A stretch of DNA of 64,000 bases from Melanopsichium pennsylvanicum (Eukaryota; Basidiomycota; Ustilaginomycetes; Ustilaginales). Every line of letters begins with the position of its first letter. Position 1 is the first letter of the stretch. Below the pieces are notes generated by a model. The model was not told where the DNA came from, searched no databases, and saw only the letters and a program-made list of their open reading frames with translations. Below, piece by piece: positions 1-10,047 of this stretch. The stretch spans positions 682,001-746,000 of the forward strand of contig OAPG01000006.1 of the NCBI GenBank assembly GCA_900208305.1, written 5' to 3'. Both the position numbers and the translations under genes were made by a program.

Positions 1-1
1 C

Positions 2-415
2 CTCCTCGCCCGTCGCAGCGCTGCCAAGAAGTACGGCCTTCCCATCGTTGGCAAGTTTGTCACTTGCTCTGTTGTCGGTGTTCCCCCCAACATCATGGGT
101 GTCGGTCCCGCTTACGCCATCCCCCGCCTCTTTGAGCTCACGGGCCTTACCAAGGATGACATTGACATCTTTGAGATCAACGAGGCCTTCGCCTCGCAGG
201 CTCTCTTCTCGGTCGAGCATCTCGGCATCGACAAGAAGAAGGTCAACCCCCTCGGTGGAGCCATCGCCATGGGCCACCCTCTCGGTGCCACTGGAGCCCG
301 TCAGATTGCCACTGGTCTGGCTGAGGCCAAGCGCCAGGGCGGCAAGAAGCTCATCGTCACCTCGATGTGTGTCGGTACCGGTATGGGCTGCGCTGCTCTC
401 ATTGTTTCGGCTTGA
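2..415 (+). CDS. 3-ketoacyl-CoA thiolase, C-terminal part (5' end outside window)
   Basis: This is the last 137 residues of a thiolase; the reading frame is open from base 2 and stops at 415. Thiolases of this type cleave 3-ketoacyl-CoA to acetyl-CoA and a shortened acyl-CoA in beta-oxidation. Seen directly: the NEAFASQA block, the GHPLGATGAR block that carries the catalytic histidine, and the C-terminal SMCVGTGMGCA block that carries the second catalytic cysteine. The CVGTGMG form resembles peroxisomal POT1/FOX3 thiolases rather than the ERG10 acetoacetyl-CoA thiolase. There is no C-terminal PTS1 (it ends IVSA). Peroxisomal thiolases normally use an N-terminal PTS2, which would lie outside the window. 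Family assignment is firm; the peroxisomal location is inference. Confidence 0.9.
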   Translation, partial: LLARRSAAKKYGLPIVGKFVTCSVVGVPPNIMGVGPAYAIPRLFELTGLTKDDIDIFEINEAFASQALFSVEHLGIDKKKVNPLGGAIAMGHPLGATGARQIATGLAEAKRQGGKKLIVTSMCVGTGMGCAALIVSA

Positions 416-915
416 TCGTTCTACCGCAAAATCGGACAAAACATTCCAGCAGACCCTTTTGTAAATTAGATTCCTTTTCAATGCTACCTTGTGAGCACGA
501 GTACCTCTTGTGATAGGTTGGTTTCTTGTCGAGGCTGCCGGAATCGTACAAGAGTGAAGCCCCAAAACTCGACAGCTCTATGGACGTATTGAGTCTCCAC
601 CTGCAATAAATCCTCACCCAAAAAAGTGCAACGGTCACACGTCATGTTGGATGCAGCTTTGCTTGATTGGAGGCGTGGGAGGATTTTTGAAGGTCCAAAT
701 CTGAGAACGCGTCTGCTCAGCCACACTCGCAGCATCTGTGGGCGTCTGGAAAGTAGGTCCCCTCTATTCATCCATCCATCCTTTCGTTCCGCACTTCGGC
801 GTAACGCACCAAAATTGACATTGTCTCTCTACTCAACCTGCAGTGCCAACTTGACAAATAATCTCCTCGACTCAGCTTCACTCGCCGTCCATTCAGGCAG
901 ACTGCAAGCGAAGAA
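416..915. other. intergenic: thiolase 3' end / promoter of the acidic protein gene
   Basis: 500 bases between two plus-strand genes. No open frame here looks coding and I see no RNA gene. It should hold the thiolase 3' UTR and the promoter and leader of the next gene. A pyrimidine-rich stretch with CATCCATCC repeats lies around 765-785. Confidence 0.5.
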
Positions 916-3264
916 ATGACGTCCTTCATGATGGGTGAGGATCCAGACTATGATTACGAGATGGACCCACAGGCCGTGCCCGCCGCATTCGGTGCCAGCG
1001 TCGAAGACACAATGGACGACGTCACTAGCGAGAGCATGGCCATGTCCGATTCTGGTACATACGCCGAAGCCGTTGACAAGACAGGCATCGACGTCGACTT
1101 TCAAGACTCTACCAACCCAGACTACGAAACTGCGGATCTCCCCGCTCCATTTCAAGCCTCAGGCTCGATCTCTTCTGGTCAATTCGAGAACGTCGACATC
1201 TCAGGGACCGTCGTATCACCATCAGAAAATCAAGTCTACGAGGTCGAAGCAGCTCACGGAGTTGATTTCAAGGCGGAAGTACCATACGAGGCATTGCCCG
1301 AAGCCCCAGCAATCAGCACAGACAGCGCCCAGGTCGCCATCGAGCCAGCAGCTGAAGCGAACAATGAACGGCAGGAGGCTTTCGAGCAGCCGCATGATCA
1401 TGTAGGGACCAGCCACGCCGTGTACGAAGAGGACGAAGTGGATGAGCTACGACATGACCCTGAGCAATCGAAATCACCGAACGGTGTTAACCTCGGCCAT
1501 GCGTTCCAAGAAGCTGATCAACTCGAAGCTGAGGACAAAGCCAACGGAGGAGCGAGTCACGAGGAAAGCGGTGAAGGGGAAGAGGCCCAAAGCGGTTACG
1601 AAAATGGCGCGGATGGCTTCTTCCAAGCAGACGACCAACAAGCAGCAGCAGTTAGGGTGACATTCAACGGTCAAGACTTCGTCATGTGGTCGTCGGCAGA
1701 CATTCCCGCATACCTGGCCCTACCAGACAAAGTGCAAGGGAGCAACCAATTGCATCAGGATGAAGAACTATTGGAAATAGAGGCGCCTGCTATTGAGGTT
1801 CAGCAAGATGTACTTTGGCAGCCTCTCGACAGCCTCTTTGCTAGTCTTCGAGAAAAGAAAGCTCTTGGCGAGTTCCTAGAAGATTCACAGGAGTTGCATC
1901 TCACGTTCTCTGATCTAGATCTTCACGTTGCGGAGGACAATCTTTACTGCCGAGAGATCACCCTTGACGATCTTTTGCAGCTTCATCACGGTCTCGGGCT
2001 AGCAACGAGCTTGCGAATCCAAGTATCTGAACGCCCGAGATTCATCACAAAGTACAACGAGCTTGCACAACATGTCGCAGGAATCTTCGGCAATCAGCTG
2101 CAGCACAGCAGCGATGACTCTGAGGTAGAAGAGGTGGCATACCACCAGCATCGCGATGGATGTACGAGAAAAGGGGAGGATTCCGTCAACCTTGAGGCCA
2201 AGGAATCCAGCAGTGCGTCAGATACACATCAGCAGACAGCCGCAGAAAAGGCCCTTGGCATCCACGTAACAACAGCCGGCGTCCTTGGCGATGATAGTGG
2301 GTCGGGACATGCAACCGTCCAGGGAGAAGCAACCAAGTCAACGCCAAGCACCCGAGATGTCGAGCAGTCAATCGCTTCTCCCACACACAGACTTGCGGTT
2401 GTTCCAGCAGAACGCGACATCACACAACACGATGAAGTAGCCGCCGAAGAAGCGAAGGAAGACGCTCACGAAGCAGACGAGCTTCAGAGCGCAGAAAAAC
2501 CATCTCACCAGGGAGACTCTGAACAAACTGCTAAAGATCTTGATCGATTAGAAGTTCCTGTTGATGTCGCTCGCGAGAGGAATAGGGCTGACGAGGTCGG
2601 AGATTACGAAGGTGAGGCTGGACAAGGAAGAACAGCGCGAAACGGTGAGGGAGGAGCAGAAGGTCAGGAAGAGCAAGCTGTGGATTTCGAGGCAGAACCC
2701 GAAGAAGCAGTGGCGGCCGCATATGACGCAGTTGGACACGGTTCAGCGGAGGAGGTCGGTGACCAAGTCGAATGGGAAGGAGAAGATGCAGAGGGAAAGG
2801 GAGAATATGAGGACCAAGAGTATGCAGATGATGCAGAGTACGCGGGCGAAGAAGGCGAGCAGACATTCTACACAACCGTTAATGAAGATTCTGATGCAGA
2901 GGAGGATGAGCTAGAAGAGCCTGGACAACATTTGGTTGAAGGAACATATCACACAGAAGGCCACGAGTACGAGCTCACACATCCCGACGAGACAAACGAC
3001 GACCATGAAGGTCAGCAAGGTAAGCTTTATTTCCCGACAACAGCCAGGATCGCGAATATTTCCGCTAACGAGTCGACACTTATCTCGCTCGCTTTCTACC
3101 ACACAGAGGGATCCGAAGATCAAATTGTGGAATACATCGAAGAGCAGGGCGAAGGCATCACGAATGCACAGCGCAAGCGCGGTTTAATTGAAGATGATGA
3201 TGATGCTCAATACGAGGAGGACGGCGACTACGAAGCCGAGAGCAAGCGTGTCAAGGTCGATTGA
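916..3264 (+). CDS. acidic, probably nuclear protein of unknown function; contains a likely 87-nt in-frame intron
   Basis: I do not recognise a named family. The unspliced frame gives 782 residues. Residues about 246-390 form the only globular-looking block (it starts VRVTFNGQDFVMW and has a regular hydrophobic pattern). The rest is highly acidic and disordered, with Glu/Asp-rich repeats at about 590-780. The C-terminus ends KRVKVD, close to the c-Myc type nuclear signal, so a nuclear location is likely. A probable intron at 3020-3106 starts GTAAGC, has a GCTAACG branch-like site at 3064-3070 and ends CACAG. It is exactly 87 nt, so both spliced and retained forms stay in frame (753 or 782 residues). 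The start is the first ATG after a leader with no obvious alternative. Confidence 0.75.
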   Translation: MTSFMMGEDPDYDYEMDPQAVPAAFGASVEDTMDDVTSESMAMSDSGTYAEAVDKTGIDVDFQDSTNPDYETADLPAPFQASGSISSGQFENVDISGTVVSPSENQVYEVEAAHGVDFKAEVPYEALPEAPAISTDSAQVAIEPAAEANNERQEAFEQPHDHVGTSHAVYEEDEVDELRHDPEQSKSPNGVNLGHAFQEADQLEAEDKANGGASHEESGEGEEAQSGYENGADGFFQADDQQAAAVRVTFNGQDFVMWSSADIPAYLALPDKVQGSNQLHQDEELLEIEAPAIEVQQDVLWQPLDSLFASLREKKALGEFLEDSQELHLTFSDLDLHVAEDNLYCREITLDDLLQLHHGLGLATSLRIQVSERPRFITKYNELAQHVAGIFGNQLQHSSDDSEVEEVAYHQHRDGCTRKGEDSVNLEAKESSSASDTHQQTAAEKALGIHVTTAGVLGDDSGSGHATVQGEATKSTPSTRDVEQSIASPTHRLAVVPAERDITQHDEVAAEEAKEDAHEADELQSAEKPSHQGDSEQTAKDLDRLEVPVDVARERNRADEVGDYEGEAGQGRTARNGEGGAEGQEEQAVDFEAEPEEAVAAAYDAVGHGSAEEVGDQVEWEGEDAEGKGEYEDQEYADDAEYAGEEGEQTFYTTVNEDSDAEEDELEEPGQHLVEGTYHTEGHEYELTHPDETNDDHEGQQGKLYFPTTARIANISANESTLISLAFYHTEGSEDQIVEYIEEQGEGITNAQRKRGLIEDDDDAQYEEDGDYEAESKRVKVD

Positions 3265-6200
3265 TGCTGTGTGTCAACCCTTGCCATAGTCATCCCATCA
3301 GGAAGCTCTACACTCAGAACGCTGTTCAAAAGGAGAGCGGCCATCACCACGCTACCTCCTACAGCCTTGGCCAAGTCTTCCCCCGCTCCCAAGCGGAATG
3401 GATGCGCCTTCACGATCAGATTGGCCTGCACCAACGGCGCATTGCACACTCTCGCATCCATCTTCTAGATCGTCTCTCAATCGCCTCTCAACCAGCTATC
3501 TCACGATGCATGCCTTGGTCCTGGCATCACGGGTGACGCCTATGTCGGACAAGGTCTTTATACCCTGTTTTCCCCCCTCAAGAAGACACGGTCAGCAACC
3601 ACGCCTCCTGCAAGCCTACTTTCTCCCTGGTAAGTCTCACAACTTCACTTGAATACTAACCCTTCCAGTATCTATCTCAGCAAGTCTGTCTTCGTAGCCG
3701 TGCCTGTCTCTGTCCGCTGCAAAGGTAGTCCTGACTCAAGGCGGTATATCTGACATCTTCGTCAGCGTCTGGGCAACTCGGCCTTGTTCGCGACGACCCC
3801 TGGTCAGTTCCTGTTCGTAGACCCTGTCTTGTTCGAAGTGAACTCGTGAGGCAGCTCGCATGCATGCCACATTAGGTAGCGTTTTAATCGAAATGTCATC
3901 GGTCTCAAGTATAGCTTGTCTGATCATGTTTCGTGGGTGAGAAATCAGAATGATTCCAACGAGATTTCTTCAGATCGCCGATGCGAGCTGCTTTTGGCTA
4001 CGTTGGGGCTTCGTCCAATTCTGTTCGTGATCGCGGATATCGGTTCGTGCGAGAGACCCACTCCAGAATTGCACTTTGACCAAGTCGAAGGAGGCATCAG
4101 GGAGAGCATCTTGCTACAGTATTTTCAACGGCTTTACTATTGTGCGGGGGGATCGCAAGCGAAGTCATGTTGTGCTCGCTTGGCAAAGTTGGCTGGCCGA
4201 GATCGTCTCGCCTGAGCGGGGGTGATTTTTGGGTAAGCCAAGACCTGGTCATCGGTCGATGAATCGGCAAGCCACAATATAATTTGGGCCAGCTCTTTCC
4301 TCCAGCTATACACGCTCTTGAGATGGGCAATTGCGTGCTGTTTTTGGGAGAAGTTTGCAGTCTTGTATAGGATCTGGTTGATGCTATCGTGATCATATCT
4401 CGAACCACGGCAAAGATCGAGCTGACGCTTCAGAATACTTGTGCAGATTAGCAGAAATATTGACTAGTACGATACGCGGACGGTGGGGATGCTAGCCCAC
4501 AGCGATGCGGACTGTGCGCTACGCGATGTGGGAACGAACGCTCCCTGTGTCCTTGCTCATGTTGCTAAAGGGCCGAATCGGGTGAAGACGGCATGGTCCC
4601 GAGCACCCGGATACCGCGGCCAAGTATGAGCCACACCGAGACTTGTCAGGATGGTAGAATGGTCTGAGCCTGAGAATGGCTTGTTCGGGGCATCTCGCCA
4701 TGGTATGGCTGGGCGAGCTGTCTTGTGAAGCTGCAGCCGGCCAATACAAAACGGAAAGCGTTCGGAAACCGGCGACCGAAACACGGAATCAGAGACCCAG
4801 AGACAAGGACCGGTTACTGCTTGCACCCCAATGTGGAATCGTCGTTGCGGGAAGGTGGGACAAAGGTCTTGTCGCATTGGGCAAGAGAAGGTGACATGCA
4901 AGCCAACTCGGACATCATCGTGACTCCTCTCCGGTAGCGAATCAAGGCTTCCCCGCAGTTTTTGGCATTCAGGCAATGGTATCCAAAAGGTGACCGGCGC
5001 TTGGACGAGGTTTCGCGTGTCGCCCACCGTGATTGGGCTGCCGGCCGCGGCAGGTTTGCGAAGGACGCGGCGAACAGGATCCTCGGAACTTCAAGCAGAT
5101 TGAGCCACAGTGGCTGGCGATTTCCAGCAGAACTCGGCTAGCGAGCAGTGCTTCTCAGAATGGAGCCGAAATGATTGTGAAAGATGTTGAAAGTGTGAAC
5201 GGCGTCATCGCTGTACTGCATCCTTTGGCGACCGAAAAAAGCTAGCGCAGCATTTTGGCTCATCATCTGACTCGGATAACACCTCGGCTGCTTATCGCCG
5301 AATCGGAAAATAAAAGTAGTCACAGGAGTCTTGCCATCTCAATTTGTCTTTCCGCCTCACGGGAATGTCGGCTACAGTGTCTGACAAGATGAGTTCGAAT
5401 GTTGCAAGAAAGGAACCATTCAAAGACATCCAAGATTCAGCTGATCCAGGGAAAGGTGCACGCCGCCAACAATACCGCTGGCAGCGGGTTCGCCCCTTGG
5501 TTGTGCGCAGTTGTAGTGCCTCGTTTGCAGCCCGATCTCATACTTTGGTATCGACTCTTGTACGTGTTTATTCGGTCGGAACGTAGGCCGAGGGCAACGC
5601 TATGGTCGTCGTTGGCGCAGATTTTGCTCAGAGTCGGATAAGAATCTTGACCTCCGCTTGAAGCTTGTCAAGCGAGTCGACGACACTGAATGACCAGCAC
5701 TACGGCTTTGCGGTTTGGAGATATGCTCATGATGTTGCATACTTCGGGACTTTCCGGGATCGATGCGACATGATGCTGATGAGTCCAGACCTCTCGGTCA
5801 CAGAGAGAGTCAGCGATGGCTAGCCGAGTCGTGATCTGCACCCCGAAAAGGGATGGAGTGTGAGAGGACCTTGCTGCTGGGTCTTCACGCGATCAGCTCG
5901 TTGGCAGTAATTTTAGCGTGCTCTCGCCAAGCCCGTCTGCCAACCTAATTATATACGAGACGATGACCCGGCTTGGAATTTCACGTTGAGCAGCCGAAGC
6001 CCAAAAGGTGTCTCAGTGATGGCGCTATTTGGCGAAGGCCTCTTCAGCTCAGAACGATACTGACAAGATGAGCTATTCACAGCCCCTCAGACATTGCATC
6101 GAGGGACTGCAATGTGCACTATGACCAGCATCGTTCAGGGTCAAGGGTGAGTTAATCTGGAAACGTTCTTGTACTCTCAAGCCACGAATGGGGATAGCAT

Positions 6201-6780
6201 GGTACACGACAAGGACGCGCGTTCTGCTTGGGAGGCAATGGCGCTACGAGTCCATGAATGTATTTACGTTGGCACCATTACGAGGCAGCGCCTCATTTCC
6301 AGGATGCAATTGAAGCATGAATGACATTGTCAGTCACAAACCAGTCTGGCGATGATCAGATCTGACATCAATTTCTCGCATGGTCCAATCACTAGTGTAC
6401 TGATAGAACTGGCAGTTCAAAACCGATAGAAACAGCGGCTCTTGCAAACGGCAGTGGGTCGGCTGCTACGACGTGGCATCTCTTCTTGCATGACGACCAC
6501 CAAAGTGACGCACAGTTGCTTGCTGGCTCTTCTGGAAGAATGCATCAAAAAAAGAGCTTGCAATCAAGCCACAAAGAAGCCAAAACTCCATGGGAACTAT
6601 CTGAGAATGCGGTCGGGCTGCAATCAAGGCAAGTCCAGGCGTTTGCATTTGAAGCGCGGTGACAGAGTGTGCCCCAGATCAGTGTCCTAGGATAGGTGCG
6701 CCGAGTCTGGAATAGCGCATCCCGGGCACTGCTAAATCATCTTGGGCTGTCAAGCGCTCTCATGCAAGAGACTGAAAGAC
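3265..6780. other. first part of a 6.8-kb gene-free region
   Basis: No frame looks coding and there are no recognisable tRNA boxes. Two points stand out. The frame of the preceding gene stays open for about 68 codons after its TGA (to 3468). A near-perfect but very short intron-like signal lies at 3630-3668. The remainder, about 3.7-6.7 kb, has ordinary CpG content, scattered stops in all frames and no repeats I can see. It may hold non-coding transcripts or distal regulatory DNA for the zinc-finger gene at 10048. Confidence 0.5.
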
Positions 6781-7668
6781 AAAGCTCAACTTGACCAGCA
6801 AGCGCCGAACCGAGGACAGGAAATTAGGTTTGAAGCACTTTTTTGTTTTTATTTTACGGTATATCCCGCAGCAGTGTGTGCCTCTTTGCACCTGCTTGGG
6901 AACTTGTTGTCACATCTTCTCAACTCACTTAAATCCACAAAAGCTCATCCTGGTCCCATTCAAGAAGATCTTGACTGCTTTGAAGCGCATATGTTTGTTG
7001 AGCGCATCCTTGGCTGTCAAGAATGCAACAGAGTGACTCAAAAGGTTTGCAACTAAGCTCTGGCAATGGTGAGACACAACACGCTCTGCAGATACCAAAC
7101 TGACAAGAATTGAGAAGGCTTGCAGCCAACAACAACAAACAAAGATGTTGTAGACACAAGCTCTGGCAGAAGGAGAGAGATAGCAAAGGTGGTGGTCTGA
7201 TTGGTACAGTTTGAGACTTTTGGGTCCAAAAGACGCAAAACTGGTTTGCATCAGTCAAGTAAGTTTGCAGTACTGCAGCTGAGCTTGTATACACTTTCAT
7301 GCGTACCAGAACTGCATCACTGCAATTCACCTGGCCTGCAATGCGCAGTCACTCTGACACCCCTCCCAACTCTATTGCCCAGGACCTGGGTTACAAGCCC
7401 TCAACCTCCATCTCCTTGTCTGGGTAAACCCTTTTCCAATATGTCCTTGGGTTGCTTTTTAGGATATTCTCTATCCCTTGAGTAAGGTTCAAAACACAAA
7501 TTCTCCCTTCGTCAATGCTGTCAGAGCCAGAGAGCGCCACCAAGCAATGGCACAAAGACAGCAAGCTGAGACTTTGGCATCCCAAGGAAACTCCCCTCAA
7601 AAATTAATAAAAAATAATCAACAAAAAACAAAAACAAACCCTTTCTTTTCAGAAAAGAAATATTTAGA
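6781..7668. repeat. CpG-depleted, TG/CA-rich island, possible decayed mobile element
   Basis: Between 6901 and 7620 I count 8 CpG dinucleotides in 720 bases, whereas neighbouring 60-base lines usually hold 3-6 each. TG and CA are correspondingly abundant. The segment starts with a T-rich run (6839-6855) and ends in an A-rich run (7600-7640), followed by a perfect 9-bp inverted repeat (TTTCTTTTC, 7642-7650, and GAAAAGAAA, 7652-7660). CpG content recovers immediately after. This is the pattern left by cytosine methylation and deamination, as in silenced transposons. No transposase or reverse transcriptase motif survives, so identity as an element is inference. Confidence 0.45.
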
Positions 7669-10047
7669 CGGCTTCGTATTCGACGGCTGCGGCTCACGCC
7701 GCAACAAATTGTGGCTTGCAATGATCAGCCGCCGTCTTGGTTTGCAGAGCCCTGGCCCGTCCAGGCTAAGCACAGGTCACCAAACATAAATCTGCCTGAG
7801 CTCGTCGTGTCTGCCTCCCTCGATTCTTTTTGTGAGTGGGAAAATTCTGAACAAGGCAGCTTCGTTCCGGAAAGATTAGATAGCTACGAGTCGCTTGCTG
7901 TTACGCTGCCGATAAGGCTGTGGACGTCGGTGTCTGGCGCGATGAGTGTTCGGCGGTCAAGCCTGACGTGATTGAAAGGTCAAGGTGCGATACGAAAAGA
8001 GAGAGCGACGGACGGACCATCTGCGGGCGTATGCTGATTTTATCAGCCACTTAAGCAGCACCTCAGCTGGGAGGTGGCCGATAGCAAGATTCTCGTCAGC
8101 TGTTGAAGCCAGTTTCCCCCTGCCTCAAATTTTTTTTAAAATTCTAAATTCTTTTTCGGCACATGCACGGTAACGAACCTGCAGGTTCTTGGTGGGTGTG
8201 AAGCAGTTGCTAGATATCAAGCTCTATGCTTCTTTGAGTGTCTGTCAAATTCTGATGTTTGAAGTGTGTGTCAATAGTATACTGTACAGCACCCCTCTGA
8301 ATCGCGCACTTTCCTCGGATCACATTCTCTCAAAGGGGAAAGTCCATCCGACCGTGCTCGCTTTCTATGCCTTCACACGTTTCACTCACATCGCTTCAGA
8401 GCCCAATTGAAGCATCTCCTTCAGAATGGGAAAGTGCTGCCGACCCAGCTTCTCGGCCAATCCGATTAGCCCATCTCGGAAGCCCGTCACTTTGTTTTCT
8501 TGTCCCGGCTTTCCCACGCATTCACATGAACGCTCCGAATACGGTATACAGACACAGGGTCAAGCACGTACACTGTGTCTCCATCATCAGAGGACAGGGA
8601 GTCGAAGACTGGATACGTAGGGATGCATTTCTGCTTGCAATGAGTGACTCCTTCCCGATCAAACTTATAATAGTAGGCGACTGCTAACCAAAAAGGAGAG
8701 ACTTTGTGCATTCACATCAGCTCTGTGACAGTGCTGGCTTCTGTCATGCGGGCGCCTGTCTTGCTTTTCTTGTTCTTTTTGGCTCTCTTCTGCTCGCATT
8801 CAATCAACGCCTCGGCAAAAGCAACATCCTGTCTCTCTCTCTTCTCTCTCTCTTCTCTCTCTCTTCTCTCTCTCTTTTCTCTTTCTTCTCTCTCTCTCTG
8901 TCTCTCTCTGTCTCTCTCTGTCTCTCTCTGTCTCTTTCTCTCCCTCTGCGACTTGTCTTCTCGTTTGGCTTCCATTTTCCGCGCCCATAGTCTGCCTCTA
9001 AAGTGGTCTCACTCTGCGTTTCTGGCCCATCCTGTCTGCCGGCTCTCTTGATTGCCCCGCCACTTTGTCGGTAGGGCGTAGCATTCTGCAAAGCGCAACA
9101 AAGCGGTGTGAGATGCAATGCAGTCTCTGCAGCAGAATCCCTTCATGCGTTCTGGTGTCCCCACAAAGTTGAGGACATCATTTGTTTTGCTGTGTCCTTC
9201 GGCCCAGCAACGCACCACATGATTGTGAAGGCCGTGCTCGCTTCCTCGATTCCGTCTCAGATGTCTCCACCGGCCAAGAAAGCCTCGTCTACATTTCTGG
9301 CCACCTATCATGCTTGTCTTCGTTCGCCCCTAGCCTTCCCTCATATAGACGGGATGCAGATCGGAAAGCTTCTGCCGTTCATCCCAATCGATTGACAGTC
9401 ATACCCCATCCCAAAACGCTTCACATCACCATTCCTCTCATCTTGTTCCAACTTAACTCGTGCACCATCTCAGGGATTCTCTCTAGTCTACAGGCAACGA
9501 TCGCAACGTCGGACCGGCTCAGGCTTAGTGCCAATTTCTCGGACGAAGGAAGAGGCACCGCTTTGATTGTCTTTTGAATCTACAATATCTGCTCTCGCCT
9601 TTCAACAGCACATTCACGCCCTCGCCACTTTCGTATCAGCAGTCACCTGCGAGGCTGCACAGGCGACGCAGCCAAAGCGGCGTTGTCCCTGAGCACATCT
9701 GCCTGGTGCTTCATTGTGGCGGCGCTTGGACCTCTTCGTGGTCGAGTCGCCTTCTGCAGGACTTGCTCAGACGCGGCATCGCACGATCGAGCACGCTCCT
9801 TGGCGTTACGAGAGGCTGCTCTTCTTGTCATCACGAGAGCCTTCCAATAGCACCTAACTTACCCTGTCAGTTTGACTGTGAGCAGCACAAGATCCTGACT
9901 TTTCCATTGTACGCTGGCTACATTTCGACATCCACAATCACCTCTTTTGTAGAGCATCGTCGCCAAGTCGCACAGACGTCTTGACGCCCTGACCCCTAAA
10001 GCAACCAGCAACCCTCCAAGGTTGTTGCTATTCACCCACTTTCCCGA
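7669..10047. other. upstream region and probable leader of the Con7-like gene
   Basis: 2.4 kb without a credible coding frame. It contains the polypyrimidine repeat at 8828-8947. The part from about 9400 to 10047 is C/T-rich with short upstream frames and probably includes the core promoter and 5' leader of the zinc-finger gene. No RNA gene is recognised. Confidence 0.45.
8828..8947 (+). repeat. polypyrimidine (CT)n tract with a decamer tandem repeat
   Basis: About 120 bases of almost pure C/T. The core is built of (CT)4-5 units separated by TT. It then changes to four tandem copies of TCTCTCTCTG at 8891-8930. Long frames called here on either strand are translations of the repeat and are not genes. 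Confidence 0.9.

Noticed and set aside
8331..8600. GGGGAAAGTCC resembling RNase P RNA conserved region I
   Set aside because: The other conserved P RNA regions were not found at suitable distances.
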